Shown here: positions 37,124-49,052 of the stretch, piece after piece
How the letters are laid out: each line of letters opens with the position of its first letter
Numbering within the stretch: position 1 is the first letter of the stretch
Assembly (NCBI RefSeq): GCF_003332305.1
Contig: NZ_QOIO01000006.1
Coordinates: 94,711 to 158,710, forward strand
DNA: 64,000 bases
DNA from: Microvirga aerophila
GTDB lineage: Bacteria > Pseudomonadota > Alphaproteobacteria > Rhizobiales > Beijerinckiaceae
Direction of reading: 5' to 3'
Made by a program: the position numbers and the translations under genes
The notes under the pieces: generated by a model
The model's database searches: none
The model's input: the letters and a program-made list of their open reading frames with translations, nothing else
Told to the model about the DNA's origin: nothing

Positions 37124-38149
37124 GTGACCGCTCCTCCGCCCATCGACGCCCTTCTGGCCAGCGACGCGCTGGATGAGCTTTTCGCCTCCTTGAGCCGTGC
37201 CGACCGCATCATTGCGGCCGTGTCGGGCGGGCCCGATTCCATCGCTCTGATGCACCTGCTCGCGCGTTGGAATCCGGTTTCTCACCGGCCTCCCGTCACA
37301 GTCGTCACGATCGACCACGCTCTGCGCCCGGAAGCCGCCGGGGAGGCGGCGTTCGTGGCCGGCGAGGCATCCTCTCTCGGCTGGCCGCATCGGACCATGA
37401 TCTGGACCGGGGAAAAGCCCGTGACCGGCTTGCAGGAGGCTGCCCGCGAGGCCCGCTATCGGCTGCTTGTCCAATGCGCCCGGGAGGAGGGGGCTTCCCA
37501 TCTCGTGACGGCGCACACCCGGGACGACCAGGCCGAGACGGTTCTCATGCGTATGGCCCGCGGCTCAGGGCTGACGGGTCTCGCAGGCATGAGACGGGAG
37601 CGCGACCGCGAGGGCATCCGTCATGTGCGGCCGCTGCTCGACTGCCCGAAGGAGGCGCTCCTGTCCTTATGCGCATCGCAGGGGTGGCCTTATGTGAGCG
37701 ACCCATCCAACGCGGATGAGCGCTTCGCCCGGGTGCGCTGGCGCAAGGTCATGCCTGTTCTGGCGGCTGAGGGGCTGACGGCGGGCCGCCTGGCTCGGCT
37801 CGCGCGCCGGGTCGCGCAGGCCGAGGAGGCTCTGGACGCCAAGGCGCAGCAGGCCCTGGGGGACGCCGAGCCGGAGCTGGGTCCCGGAGGGTTCTCGTTT
37901 CAAGCCGGTATCCTGGTCCGAGAGCCGTTTGAGATCGCCCTCCGGGTGCTGGCCCTTGCGCTTGCGAAAGCCGGGCTCGACCTGGAAAGCCTCCGTCTGC
38001 ACAGGCTGGAATCCTGTGCGGTGAAACTTCGGGCGGCGACCGGGGATGGGGACGCTCTGCAAGTCACGATTGCGGGAGCCCTGGTTCGCCTCGACAGGTC
38101 CGGTCGGCTCGTCATTCGGCCTGAACCGCCACGCCGGCGAGGGCGTTAG
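37124..38149 (+). CDS. tilS: tRNA(Ile)-lysidine synthase
   Basis: Converts the anticodon C34 of tRNA-Ile(CAU) to lysidine. The 341 residues hold the PP-loop AVSGGPDSIALMHLL (SGGxDS), TIDHALRPEA, THRDD-type TAHTRDDQAETVLMRMARGSG, and RPLLDCPKEALLS. GTG start at 37124. It lies between cpoB and ftsH, the conserved alphaproteobacterial order. Confidence 0.93.
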   Translation: MTAPPPIDALLASDALDELFASLSRADRIIAAVSGGPDSIALMHLLARWNPVSHRPPVTVVTIDHALRPEAAGEAAFVAGEASSLGWPHRTMIWTGEKPVTGLQEAAREARYRLLVQCAREEGASHLVTAHTRDDQAETVLMRMARGSGLTGLAGMRRERDREGIRHVRPLLDCPKEALLSLCASQGWPYVSDPSNADERFARVRWRKVMPVLAAEGLTAGRLARLARRVAQAEEALDAKAQQALGDAEPELGPGGFSFQAGILVREPFEIALRVLALALAKAGLDLESLRLHRLESCAVKLRAATGDGDALQVTIAGALVRLDRSGRLVIRPEPPRRRGR

Positions 38150-38295
38150 CCCATTCTCTTGGTCAAAATCCTCTAAGTTGACGCCCCACGCCCGCCTCAT
38201 TCCCTTGGCAAGGCGGGACGGTGTGCCTACATTGAGTTTAGCCGCGTGAGGGATGGCCTCGCGCTTCCTCTCCCTCTGGGGCAGAACCTGATCCT

Positions 38296-40215
<1,920 letters not shown>

Positions 40216-40243
40216 GTCTCTACCACCAAAGCGTAAACCACGA

Positions 40244-40275
40244 AGCGCCCGCCCCACCGGCGGGCGTTTTTTGTT
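40244..40275 (+). terminator. Terminator after ftsH
   Basis: CGCCCGCC and GGCGGGCG arms (40246-40253 and 40259-40266) with a short loop, then TTTTTT. Confidence 0.88.
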
Positions 40276-40444
40276 GCTAAAAGCAAGTTTTTAATCCTGA
40301 ATCGGTGATGAAACCGGCGAAGTGTAACAATCGCTTATCTCTTGTGATGCCAACTGATGGCCTGAGGCCTTGACCCGTTTCATGGAGGTTGCTTTGAGAA
40401 GACCAAAGCGCACATCGGCGCGACAGACTTCGGAGGCACAACAG

Positions 40445-41797
40445 GTGCGCAAGTACTTCGGGACAGATGGCATCCGCGGGCGGGCCAACGGGCTCATCAC
40501 GCCGGATCTCGCCCTGAGGGTGGGGCAGGCGGCCGGGCTCATCTTCCAGCGGGGCGATTACCGCCACCGCGTCATCATCGGCAAGGACACCCGCCTGTCC
40601 GGCTACATGATCGAGAACGCCCTCGTGGCCGGGTTCACCTCGGTCGGCATGGACGTTCTGCTGCTCGGCCCCATGCCGACGCCGGCGGTCGCCATGCTGA
40701 CGCGCTCCATGCGCTGCGATCTCGGCGTCATGATCTCGGCCTCGCACAATCCTTACGAGGATAACGGCATCAAGCTCTTCGGCCCCGATGGCTTCAAGCT
40801 CAACGACGATGTGGAGCTCGAGATCGAGGCCCTGATCGATTCCGATCTGACGCAGCGGCTCTCCGGATCGGCGACCCTGGGACGGGCCAAGCGCATCGAG
40901 AGCGCCGACGCCCGCTACATCGAGTTCGCCAAGCGCACCCTGCCGCGCCAGCTCGATCTCGAAGGCATGCGCGTGGTGATCGATTGCGCCAACGGCGCGG
41001 GCTACAAGGTCGCGCCTGAGGCTCTCTGGGAGCTGGGGGCCGAGGTCATGAAGATCGGCGTGGAGCCCAACGGCTTCAACATCAACCACGACGTCGGCTC
41101 GACCGCTCCGGACGCCCTCATCAACAAGGTGCGGGAGCTGCGCGCCGATATCGGCATCGCTCTCGATGGTGACGCGGACCGGGTTCTGATCGTGGACGAG
41201 AAGGGCCAGAAGATCGACGGCGACCAGCTCATGGGCGTGGTGGCGCGCTCCTGGAAGGACGACGGACGCCTTACCCAATCGGGCATCGTTGCCACGATCA
41301 TGTCGAATCTCGGCCTTGAGCGCTACCTCGGCGGCCTCGGCCTTGACCTCGTGCGCACGGCGGTTGGCGACCGCTACGTGCTCGAGCACATGCGCGCCCA
41401 TGGGTTCAATCTCGGCGGCGAGCAGTCCGGTCACATCATCATGTCGGACTACACGACCACCGGCGACGGGCTCATCGCGGCGCTCCAGCTCCTGGCTGTG
41501 GTGAAGCGGCTCGACAAGCCGGTCTCAGAAGTCTGCCACTGCTTCGAGCCCCTGCCGCAGGTGCTCAAGAACGTCCGCTACAAGTCGGGCGCTCCGTTGC
41601 AGGAAAGCTCGGTTGTCCAGGCCATCGAGGCAGGGCGCGAACGTCTCGGCGCGAGCGGCCGCCTGATCATTCGCCCGTCCGGCACCGAGCCGGTGATCCG
41701 GGTGATGGCCGAGGGCGACAACAGCGACCTCGTTAATCTGGTGGTCGACGACGTGGTCGATGCGGTGACCCGGGCTGCCTCCAAGGTCGCGGCCTGA
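40445..41797 (+). CDS. glmM: Phosphoglucosamine mutase
   Basis: Converts glucosamine-6-phosphate to glucosamine-1-phosphate for peptidoglycan and LPS. The 450 residues start [16 protein letters not shown], with the phosphoserine site [13 protein letters not shown] (S100), the metal loop IALDGDADR, the sugar-binding GGEQSGHI and the phosphate site [12 protein letters not shown]. The GTG at 40445 has a CGGAGG site 8 nt upstream and gives the exact family start. A strong terminator follows. Confidence 0.96.
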   Translation: MRKYFGTDGIRGRANGLITPDLALRVGQAAGLIFQRGDYRHRVIIGKDTRLSGYMIENALVAGFTSVGMDVLLLGPMPTPAVAMLTRSMRCDLGVMISASHNPYEDNGIKLFGPDGFKLNDDVELEIEALIDSDLTQRLSGSATLGRAKRIESADARYIEFAKRTLPRQLDLEGMRVVIDCANGAGYKVAPEALWELGAEVMKIGVEPNGFNINHDVGSTAPDALINKVRELRADIGIALDGDADRVLIVDEKGQKIDGDQLMGVVARSWKDDGRLTQSGIVATIMSNLGLERYLGGLGLDLVRTAVGDRYVLEHMRAHGFNLGGEQSGHIIMSDYTTTGDGLIAALQLLAVVKRLDKPVSEVCHCFEPLPQVLKNVRYKSGAPLQESSVVQAIEAGRERLGASGRLIIRPSGTEPVIRVMAEGDNSDLVNLVVDDVVDAVTRAASKVAA

Positions 41798-41820
41798 TCG
41801 TTCATCGGCGTTTCCCAAGA

Positions 41821-41855
41821 AGGGCATGGATGGCGCACCCATCCATGCCCTTTTT
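41821..41855 (+). terminator. Terminator after glmM
   Basis: A perfect 13-bp stem, AGGGCATGGATGG with CCATCCATGCCCT around a 5-nt loop, followed by TTTT. Confidence 0.9.
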
Positions 41856-42058
41856 CGTTGTGTCCGGCGGATTGCTGCGATCCTGTGGTGGACGGCCTCA
41901 GAGAAGCGATCCACCTCCCGGAACGGCTTCGGTCAGCGTCCCCGTAAGAAAAAAGTAAGCTCAACAATTAAGCTTAACGTTCTCTTCACTGGCTTGGGTT
42001 ACTGAATAACGTGTCCGTTGAGGAATTCGGCGGTGTGTAGCCTGTGGAGTGAAGAAGA

Positions 42059-42823
42059 ATGTCCCTGAAGCCCATCAAGACTGTGATCCTGACCGGTCTT
42101 TTCACAGCAACCGCTACAGCCGCCATGGCTGCCGATCTTCCCCGCGCGTTCTATCCTTCGGCTCCAACGATGAGGAGCAGCAGGGACACTTCGGACAACT
42201 GGTATCTGCGCGGCGATATTGGCTATGTTCACCACAAGCGTCCCGAAGCGGACTTCATCAACGGCCCGGTCAGCGGCAATTTCATCCGTGAAAGCTTGGG
42301 CAACACTGCCGTCGTTGGCGTCGGCCTTGGCTACCGCTTCGGCCCGAACTTCCGGATGGACGTGACGGCGGATCATCGCTTCGACGCACGCTTCAAGGGG
42401 ATCGCGCCAATGCCGGCCCTCGCGACGGCATCCATGGCCGACCGAGGCCAGTTCCAATCCTCGACATTCATGGCGAACGGCTATGTGGATTTCGGGTCCG
42501 CCGGAGGCTTCACGCCGTATGTGGGCGCAGGCATTGGCGTCGCGCATAATTCCATGTCCCAATATGTGCGGACGACTTTCGACGCGGAGACCGGCGTCGA
42601 GACCCTCCAGCGTCTTGCAGGCGGCGACGATTACAGCTTCGCCTGGGCGCTCATGGCGGGCGTCGGCTACCGGGTTGCTCCGAACTTCACTCTCGATCTC
42701 GGCTATCGCTATGTCAGCCTGGGAGACATGAAGACGCGCACTTACGTCTCGGGTGTGGGAACCGACGTCGAATCCCTTGGGGCTCACGAGGTGCGCCTGG
42801 GCGTGCGCTACAGCCTCAAATAA
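42059..42823 (+). CDS. Outer-membrane beta-barrel protein (Omp25-like), copy 1
   Basis: A 254-residue exported protein with a signal peptide (SLKPIKTVILTGLFTATATAAMAAD) and repeated amphipathic beta strands alternating with YLRGDIGY, GVGLGYRF, DVTADHRFDARFKG, TPYVGAGIGVAHN and a C-terminal barrel closing VRLGVRYSLK. This resembles the small 8-stranded Omp25/Omp31-type barrels of Rhizobiales. Its start has a weak GGAG site. A close paralogue follows on the same strand. Confidence 0.82.
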   Translation: MSLKPIKTVILTGLFTATATAAMAADLPRAFYPSAPTMRSSRDTSDNWYLRGDIGYVHHKRPEADFINGPVSGNFIRESLGNTAVVGVGLGYRFGPNFRMDVTADHRFDARFKGIAPMPALATASMADRGQFQSSTFMANGYVDFGSAGGFTPYVGAGIGVAHNSMSQYVRTTFDAETGVETLQRLAGGDDYSFAWALMAGVGYRVAPNFTLDLGYRYVSLGDMKTRTYVSGVGTDVESLGAHEVRLGVRYSLK

Positions 42824-42875
42824 AGCATGCCGTCCACTCAGGCGCGCCGCCTGCCTCCTTCGCCAGCCGTTATGG

Positions 42876-42890
42876 TTAAGCGCCACTTAA
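42876..42890 (+). promoter_or_regulatory. CtrA-box-like TTAA-N7-TTAA motif
   Basis: TTAA-GCGCCAC-TTAA, the exact spacing of a CtrA binding site (TTAA-N7-TTAA), lies upstream of the second beta-barrel gene (start 42974). Whether CtrA binds is inference from the motif and the presence of TrcR and RcdA homologues in this window. Confidence 0.4.
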
Positions 42891-42973
42891 CCACTCCGTC
42901 CTATGGTTCGGCCGAAAGGCGCCCTGTGCCGGCACGGAGTGCGAGCGTCACCAACCAACGCGGAGGAACCGGC

Positions 42974-43705
42974 TTGCGTCCGATCATGATAGCCCTGATG
43001 GGTCTGACCTTCAGCCTGTCGGCCCTTCCGGCTCATGCGGTCGATCTTCCGCCTGCTCCCATTCTCGACGATGCGGACGAGCCGTCCGACGCTGGGTTGT
43101 ATCTTCGTGGCGATATCGGCGTCATCGACCAGCTTGTCACGCGGGGAGGGCGGGACCCTGCATCCACGCTGCCCCTCGTCCGGTCCCGTTTCGACCGCGA
43201 CGTGGTCATCGGCGGCGGGCTTGGTTACCAGCTCTCGCCTTGGTTCAGGGCCGACGTAACGGTAGATCATCGTTTCGAGGCTGCGTTCAAGGGTACGCGC
43301 CTTGCTCCGGTGACCCTCCAGGTGCTCGATCGGGCTGATTTCGAAGCCACCACGCTCCTGGTGAACGGCTATGTGGATCTTCCCCTCTGGAGCGGCGTCA
43401 CGCCCTATTTGGGCGCCGGCATCGGCGCGAGCTACAACCGACTGAGTGGCGCAGAGCGGCAGGTCTCATCCGATCTGGTCTCCGGCAACCTGCACCTGCC
43501 GTCCCGAACCGAAACCGCTTTCGCCTGGGCGTTGATGGGCGGCCTCGCATTCGACATCGGCGCCAGCTTCAAGATCGATCTCGGCTACCGATACACCCAT
43601 CTCGGCAGCGCCCGCACGCACTCGACCGGGCTGGACGCGCCTATCCGCGCCAAGGACATCGACGCGCACGAGTTTCGGGTCGGTGCCCGCTACATGTTCG
43701 ACTAA
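42974..43705 (+). CDS. Outer-membrane beta-barrel protein, copy 2
   Basis: A 243-residue paralogue of the preceding barrel with the same sequence order: signal sequence (IALMGLTFSLSALPAHAVD), YLRGDIGV, GGGLGYQLS, DVTVDHRFEAAFKG, TPYLGAGIGASYN, FAWALMG, LGYRYTHLG and an end FRVGARYMFD. The two genes have clearly diverged in loop sequence. The TTG at 42974 has a CGGAGG site 6 nt upstream and is preferred over the long upstream open frame from 42827. Likely a surface-exposed barrel. Confidence 0.78.
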   Translation: MRPIMIALMGLTFSLSALPAHAVDLPPAPILDDADEPSDAGLYLRGDIGVIDQLVTRGGRDPASTLPLVRSRFDRDVVIGGGLGYQLSPWFRADVTVDHRFEAAFKGTRLAPVTLQVLDRADFEATTLLVNGYVDLPLWSGVTPYLGAGIGASYNRLSGAERQVSSDLVSGNLHLPSRTETAFAWALMGGLAFDIGASFKIDLGYRYTHLGSARTHSTGLDAPIRAKDIDAHEFRVGARYMFD

Positions 43706-43786
43706 GCAGGCCGCGGTCGAAACGGAAGCTTGAGCGTTAACCACGCCTTCACTAAATTCATCTGCGAATCAGCGCGGAGTGAATTG

Positions 43787-44011
43787 ATGTTGGGTCCTGT
43801 CCGTATCGAACCCGCTCCACCGATCCGCTTCACGCAGCCGACAAGTCGTTCCTCCATCGCCGAAGAGTCGATCCGCACTACGCCTTCGCCGCAGGTCCAG
43901 GTCGCCGTCAGCCAAATCCTGATGACTGCCGAAAGCCTGATCGCGTCCGTGATGGGCGTGAAGGCGAACGATGTCAGCATCAGTTTGAATGTCGGACGAT
44001 ACGAGTTCTGA
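43787..44011 (+). CDS. Small orphan protein (74 aa)
   Basis: A 74-residue open frame with GGAG 7 nt before the ATG. It starts LGPVRIEPAPPIRFTQPTSR and ends with a helical segment VQVAVSQILMTAESLIASVMG followed by KANDVSISLNVGRYEF. No signal peptide or membrane helix is clear. No family recognised; it may be real because of the ribosome site and amphipathic end, but support is modest. Confidence 0.5.
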   Translation: MLGPVRIEPAPPIRFTQPTSRSSIAEESIRTTPSPQVQVAVSQILMTAESLIASVMGVKANDVSISLNVGRYEF

Positions 44012-44129
44012 CATGGCTTTTCCGGGTGCGCGGGGGCGCCCTTCTGGGTAGGGCTCGGCCTCCGGAAGAGCTGTCTCGGAAACGGCCGGGCTCCGCTAGC
44101 CTGGATGGCTCACGATAAGGAGCCAGGCA

Positions 44130-44369
44130 GTGAAAATTCTGACGTTCGCTTCCGTTTTCGTCCTGTGCGTCGTCGCTCAAGCATCTCAGGCTCAGGATCG
44201 ATCGGCCAAAGTCGATCAGGCGTCGCGGCTGAGCCAAACAAGCACGACCAACATCAGTCAGAATTCCGCTGCGATGGCGGATGCGGCGCGCGAAAAGGCC
44301 GAGGCTCTCGAACGCACCCGGGATCGTCGATTGAAACGGACCACGCGGAGCATCTGCAGCGGGTGCTAG
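44130..44369 (+). CDS. Small exported protein with C-terminal cysteines
   Basis: A 79-residue protein with a signal peptide (KILTFASVFVLCVVAQASQAQD, cleaved near 22). A polar serine/alanine-rich middle and a basic end RDRRLKRTTRSICSGC follow, carrying two cysteines in the last four residues. GTG start with an AAGGAG site 8 nt before it. Predicted periplasmic; the cysteine tail suggests disulphide formation or dimerisation. No family recognised. Confidence 0.6.
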   Translation: MKILTFASVFVLCVVAQASQAQDRSAKVDQASRLSQTSTTNISQNSAAMADAAREKAEALERTRDRRLKRTTRSICSGC

Positions 44370-44398
44370 GACGGATAATTGCCGGTCTGCAAAACGGA

Positions 44399-44422
44399 AC
44401 ACGGGGCCGTTCGGCCCCGTGT
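44399..44422. terminator. Terminator between the small exported protein and the RND pump
   Basis: ACACGGGGCC-GTTC-GGCCCCGTGT, a perfect 10-bp GC stem between the convergent genes. Confidence 0.78.
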
Positions 44423-44430
44423 GTCTCTGC

Positions 44431-47400
44431 CTACTCCGCCGGATGGGCCGGCGGCCGCGCCTGCGGTTCCAGGTCATCCCCGTGGGCCCGTATTCCGGTC
44501 TGCGCGCGCAGCTTGTCCAGCATGTCGCTCACATAGGTGGCAGGCTTGGTGAAGCCGCCAATAAGCAGGTAGATCGACGGCACGACGAGCACCGTGAGCA
44601 GCGTCGACACAGTCACGCCGCCCACGATCACCGAGCCGATGGCGTTGCGCGCCTCGGCGCCCGCACCCGTCGACCACGCCAGGGGGATCGCGCCGCCGAT
44701 CATGGCGATCGACGTCATGAGAATCGGCCTGAGACGCAGCACCGACGATTCGATGATGGCCTCCCTGACGGAGTGGCCGCGCTCACGCAGCTGGTTGGCG
44801 AACTCGACGATGAGGATGCCGTTCTTCGTCATGAGGCCAATCAGCAGGATCATGCCGATCTGGCTGTAGATGTTGAGCGATTGTCCGGTGATCGCCAACG
44901 CCGCCAAGCCACCGGTGACTGCTAGCGGCACCGTCAGCATGATGATGAACGGGTTGATCCAGCTCTCGAACTGCGCCGCCAGCACGAGGAAGACCACGAG
45001 CAGCGCCAACCCGAAGGTCACGTAGATGGCGTTGGAGGATTCGCGGAAATCCTTCGATTGTCCCGAATAGCCGATGCGCGCCTCCGCCGGCAGGTTGTCG
45101 CGCACGATCTGCTCCAGGGTGTTCAGAGCCTCGCCGATGGACACCCCCGGTCTCAGAGCGGACGAAATCGTGATGGCGCGCAGGCGGTCGAACCGGTTGA
45201 GGGTCTGCGGCGCTGCCGATTCCACGAGGGTCACGAAGGACGAGAGCGGAACGAGCTCGCCGCCGCCGGAGCGCATGAACATGTTGGTGAGATCGCTCGG
45301 TGACGCACGGTCCTCAGCCCGGCCCCGGATGATGACCGGATATTCCTCGCCACGGCTGACGAAGGTCGAGATTTCGGTCTCGCCGAACATCAATTCGAGG
45401 GTGCGGCCGATCTCCTCGATCGAGATGCCGAGATCGGCGGCGCGCTGCCGGTCGATCTGCACGCGGATATCAGGCTGGGACTCCTTGTAGTCCGAATCCA
45501 TGTTGACGAAGAGTCCGGTATCCTGAGCCTTCTGCATCACCGTATCGCGCCACTCGCGCAACGTGTTGTAGTCGGGCCCACCGAGGACGAACTGCACCGG
45601 CTGCCCGATACCGCGCTGACCAAGGGAGCCCGGATTGACCGGGAACACGCGGGCGCCCGGGAAATTCGTGATCTTGCCGAACAGCTCCTGGGTCAGGGCC
45701 TGCTGCTTCATGGTCCGCTGGTCCCATGGGACGAGGCGCAGGATGATCATGCCGGCGTTGACCGGCGAGGGCCGCGCGAAGCCGGGGGCCACCTGGCTCG
45801 TGATCGACGCCACGATGCCGCGCTCCTGATAGGGAAGCAGTTCCTTCTCCACCTCGCGGACGCGCTCGCGGGTATAGTCGAGGCTCGCGCCCTCAGGTGC
45901 GTCGATGCGGATGAGGATCGCGCCACGATCCTCGACCGGGGCGAATTCCTTTGGGATGATCTGGAACAGGCCGTAGGCCGACAGCGAAACCAGGAAGCCC
46001 ATGGCCAGGATCACCAGGGGCGCCTTCAGGGCCCATGACAGGATCCGGCGATAAACGTTGTTCATGCCGGTGAAGAGGGGCTCCGTCATAAGCTGGATGC
46101 GGCCGTGGGCCGGCACCATCAGCTTGGAGCAGAGCATCGGCGTGAGCGTGCGAGCCACGACCCCCGAGAAGAAGATCGCAGCCGCGAGCGTGATGGCGAA
46201 TTCCCGGAACAGACGGCCTGTATTGCCGGTCATGAAGGCCAGCGGCACGAAGACCGCCATGAGAGTGGCCGTGGTGGCGATCACCGCGAAGCCGATCTCG
46301 CGCGCGCCGTCGAAGGAAGCGAGCAGCGGCGGCTGGCCTTCCTCGATGCGGCGGTGGACATTCTCGATCTCCACGATGGCGTCGTCCACCACGATGCCGA
46401 TGGCAAGCACCACGGCGAGCAACGTCAGCACGTTGATGGACGCACCGAAGAACGCCATCACCATGGCGGCGGCGATGATCGAAACCGGGATCGCCACCAT
46501 GGCCACGATGGTGGAGCGCCAGTCGCGCAGGAAGACCAGGATCACCAGGATGACGAGCACGAGACCCTCGATAAGGGTCTTCAGCACGCCGTTGATGGAG
46601 GCGCTGATGAACCGGCTCTCGTCGTAGGACACTTCCGCCGTGGTGCCGGGGGGCAGAGAGGATTTCAACTGCTCGAGCTCGGCGCGCACGCCGTCCGCGA
46701 CCGCCAGCGTGTTGGCGGTGGACTGGCGCACGATGCCGAGGCCGATGGCGGTCCTGCCGGCTTCGTAGAACTCGAAGCGGGTATCCTCCGCGCCAACCTC
46801 GATGCGGGCGACCTCTCCGAGACGAACCAGATAGCCGTTCTTGCTCGTGACAATGATCTGCTCGAATTCCTGCGGGGTCGCGAGGCGGGAATCCGTCTTC
46901 ACGGTGAACTCGCGCTGCTGGGATTCGATGCGTCCGCCCGGCAGCTCCACGTTCTGCCTCTTGATGGCGGACTCGATGTCCTGGACCGTCAGAGCGCGGG
47001 CGGCTAGCGCCGAGCGGTCGACCCAGATCCGCATGGCGTAGCGCCTCTCGCCGCCGAGATTCACGTTGGCCACGCCCGGAACCGTCGAAAGGCGATCTAC
47101 ATAGACGCGCTTGAGGAAGTCGCTGAGCTCGAGCGCATCATACGTGGAGGACGTGACGCTGATCCACATGATGGCCGAAGCATCGTTGTCCACTTTACGG
47201 ATGACAGGCTGATCGGCGCCGTCCGGCAGACGGCCTACGACGCGGAAGACCGCGTCACGCACGTCCGAGGTCGCGGCTTCCGGGTCGCGGGAGACGTTGA
47301 ACTCGATGTTCACCGAGGAGCGGTCGTTCTGGCTCTGCGACCTGATCTGCTCGATGCCCTCGATGCCCGCGACGGCGCCTTCGATCACCTCGGTCACGCG

Positions 47401-47583
47401 GCTCTCGATCACCTCGTTCGAAGCGCCGCGATAGATCGTCGAAACCGACACGACGGGCCGGTCCACGCTCGGATACTCGCGCACAGGCAGATTGATGACC
47501 GACGCGAGGCCGCCAACGATCAGGAGCAGGCTGACCACGACGGCGAAGACGGGACGGCGGATGAAAAGGTCTGAAACCTGCAT
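44431..47583 (-). CDS. RND efflux pump permease (AcrB/MexF-like)
   Basis: A 1,050-residue inner-membrane RND transporter with twelve membrane segments and two large periplasmic loops. Visible motifs: the start SDLFIRRPVFAVVVSLLLIVGG, the TM4 proton-relay block GIVVDDAIVEIENVHRRIEEG (two aspartates), and the conserved VREYPSVDRPVVSVST. The substrate cannot be inferred. It follows its adaptor gene on the minus strand; no outer-membrane factor is seen nearby. Confidence 0.92.
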   Translation of the reverse strand: MQVSDLFIRRPVFAVVVSLLLIVGGLASVINLPVREYPSVDRPVVSVSTIYRGASNEVIESRVTEVIEGAVAGIEGIEQIRSQSQNDRSSVNIEFNVSRDPEAATSDVRDAVFRVVGRLPDGADQPVIRKVDNDASAIMWISVTSSTYDALELSDFLKRVYVDRLSTVPGVANVNLGGERRYAMRIWVDRSALAARALTVQDIESAIKRQNVELPGGRIESQQREFTVKTDSRLATPQEFEQIIVTSKNGYLVRLGEVARIEVGAEDTRFEFYEAGRTAIGLGIVRQSTANTLAVADGVRAELEQLKSSLPPGTTAEVSYDESRFISASINGVLKTLIEGLVLVILVILVFLRDWRSTIVAMVAIPVSIIAAAMVMAFFGASINVLTLLAVVLAIGIVVDDAIVEIENVHRRIEEGQPPLLASFDGAREIGFAVIATTATLMAVFVPLAFMTGNTGRLFREFAITLAAAIFFSGVVARTLTPMLCSKLMVPAHGRIQLMTEPLFTGMNNVYRRILSWALKAPLVILAMGFLVSLSAYGLFQIIPKEFAPVEDRGAILIRIDAPEGASLDYTRERVREVEKELLPYQERGIVASITSQVAPGFARPSPVNAGMIILRLVPWDQRTMKQQALTQELFGKITNFPGARVFPVNPGSLGQRGIGQPVQFVLGGPDYNTLREWRDTVMQKAQDTGLFVNMDSDYKESQPDIRVQIDRQRAADLGISIEEIGRTLELMFGETEISTFVSRGEEYPVIIRGRAEDRASPSDLTNMFMRSGGGELVPLSSFVTLVESAAPQTLNRFDRLRAITISSALRPGVSIGEALNTLEQIVRDNLPAEARIGYSGQSKDFRESSNAIYVTFGLALLVVFLVLAAQFESWINPFIIMLTVPLAVTGGLAALAITGQSLNIYSQIGMILLIGLMTKNGILIVEFANQLRERGHSVREAIIESSVLRLRPILMTSIAMIGGAIPLAWSTGAGAEARNAIGSVIVGGVTVSTLLTVLVVPSIYLLIGGFTKPATYVSDMLDKLRAQTGIRAHGDDLEPQARPPAHPAE

Positions 47584-47687
47584 GGTGCTGTTCGATCTGC
47601 GTTAGGACCCGCGAGCGGTTAGATTGGGCGACGCTGCTGGCCTCCATTGGACAGGAGGCGACGAAGACTTCAGAGCGGCAGTCGAGG

Positions 47688-48959
47688 TTATTTCCGTTCG
47701 GCCGCGAAGGCGCTGCCGATGGCCTGGGGTAGATTGAGGGAGCTGCGCGACGGTTGCTGCCTGTTGGCGGCGGGCGTCGGCTGCGACTCCTGCGCGCCCG
47801 AGCCGAGAGGCCGTGCAATGACCTCCGCGCCGGGACGAACGCGCTGGACGCCAAGCACTACGATGGTCTCGCCGGCCTGCAGGCCTTCCACGACCTCGGC
47901 CTTGCCGTTCTGCCGCTGTCCGAGGCGCACGACGCGGCGCTCCACCTTGTTGTCCTTGACCGGATAGACGAGCTGGCGAAGACCCTCGCTGACGACCGCC
48001 TCCTCGGGGACGACGACCGCATCCTCCTTGGTGGTCACCTCGAGCCGGACCGACAGGAACATGCCGGGCCTGAGGGCCTCGTCCGGGTTGGGGAATTCCG
48101 CCGTCAGCTTGACGGTTCGGGTGGTCGCGTCCACGCGGGGGTCGATGGTGGTCACCGATCCGTCGAAGGTCCGTCCCTGATAGGCGGCTGACGTCGCCTT
48201 CACTGTTTGGCCGGGCTTGAGGCGGCCGAGAAGGTTTTCAGGCACCGAGAAGTCGAGCCGGATGCGGGACAGATCGTCCAGGGACGTGATCCGGGTGCCC
48301 GGCGGGATATAGGCTCCGAGCGACACCGAGCGCGTGCCCACCCGACCGGCGAAAGGAGCCCGGATGGATAGCTCTTCAAGGCGCGCTTCCGCGCCCCTGC
48401 GCTGTGCCTGCGCGGACGCGATGGAGCCTTCAAGCGACTTCACCTGCGCGGTCAGATCCTCGACCTGGGCGCCGGTCCCGGCGCCGGTGCGGTTGAGGGC
48501 CTGGGCGCGCTCCAGCTTGATGGCGACCTCGTTGCGCAAGGCAACGGCCCGATTGGCCTCAGCGACGGCCTGCTCGATCTCGGCCTTGCGTTCGGCGGCG
48601 TCGAACTGGACCAGGAGGTGCCCGGTCTTGACCTTCTGGCCTTCCTCAAAGCCGATTTCGGTGATCAAGCCTGCAACTTTGGCCGTCACGGTGATGGATT
48701 CGTAAGCACGCACCGTGCCGACCGCATCGCGTGTTTCGACGATCCGGCCGGTCTTGACCGTATCAACCTCGACGGTCGCGGGACCGGACTGGCCTCCACG
48801 TCCGCCGCGTGCGGGACCGGCAGCTTGGTCGGCAGGCTTGGCGAAATATGAGCCGATCACCGGCGCATTCGCCAAATAACCGCCTTGGTACGCATACCAG
48901 CCGCCATAGCCTGCTGCACCCAGCATGGCGATGACGGCAAGCTGACCGGATACTCGCAT
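47688..48959 (-). CDS. RND efflux periplasmic adaptor (membrane fusion protein)
   Basis: A 423-residue HlyD/AcrA-type adaptor with an N-terminal membrane segment (GQLAVIAMLGAAGYGGW), a lipoyl/hairpin region (AVGTVRAYESITVTAKVAGLITEIGFEEGQKVKTGHLLVQFD), a coiled-coil hairpin, and a beta-barrel and C-terminal domain (IRAPFAGRVGTRSVSLGAYIPPGTRITS, RPGMFLSVRLEV, VVPEEAVV). First gene of the pump operon; a palindromic operator candidate lies upstream at 49053. Confidence 0.92.
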   Translation of the reverse strand: MRVSGQLAVIAMLGAAGYGGWYAYQGGYLANAPVIGSYFAKPADQAAGPARGGRGGQSGPATVEVDTVKTGRIVETRDAVGTVRAYESITVTAKVAGLITEIGFEEGQKVKTGHLLVQFDAAERKAEIEQAVAEANRAVALRNEVAIKLERAQALNRTGAGTGAQVEDLTAQVKSLEGSIASAQAQRRGAEARLEELSIRAPFAGRVGTRSVSLGAYIPPGTRITSLDDLSRIRLDFSVPENLLGRLKPGQTVKATSAAYQGRTFDGSVTTIDPRVDATTRTVKLTAEFPNPDEALRPGMFLSVRLEVTTKEDAVVVPEEAVVSEGLRQLVYPVKDNKVERRVVRLGQRQNGKAEVVEGLQAGETIVVLGVQRVRPGAEVIARPLGSGAQESQPTPAANRQQPSRSSLNLPQAIGSAFAAERK

Positions 48960-49052
48960 GCTTGCTCCTTAGGACGTCTCAAATGTCGGCGTTCTCCTAG
49001 CACAATATATGCCAGGTGGAGTGATGTTACCGTAGCAAACACGATGTTTTGT

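Noticed and set aside
41960..41985. TTAAGCTTAA near 41970 as a CtrA site
   Set aside because: Spacing between TTAA halves is 2, not 7.
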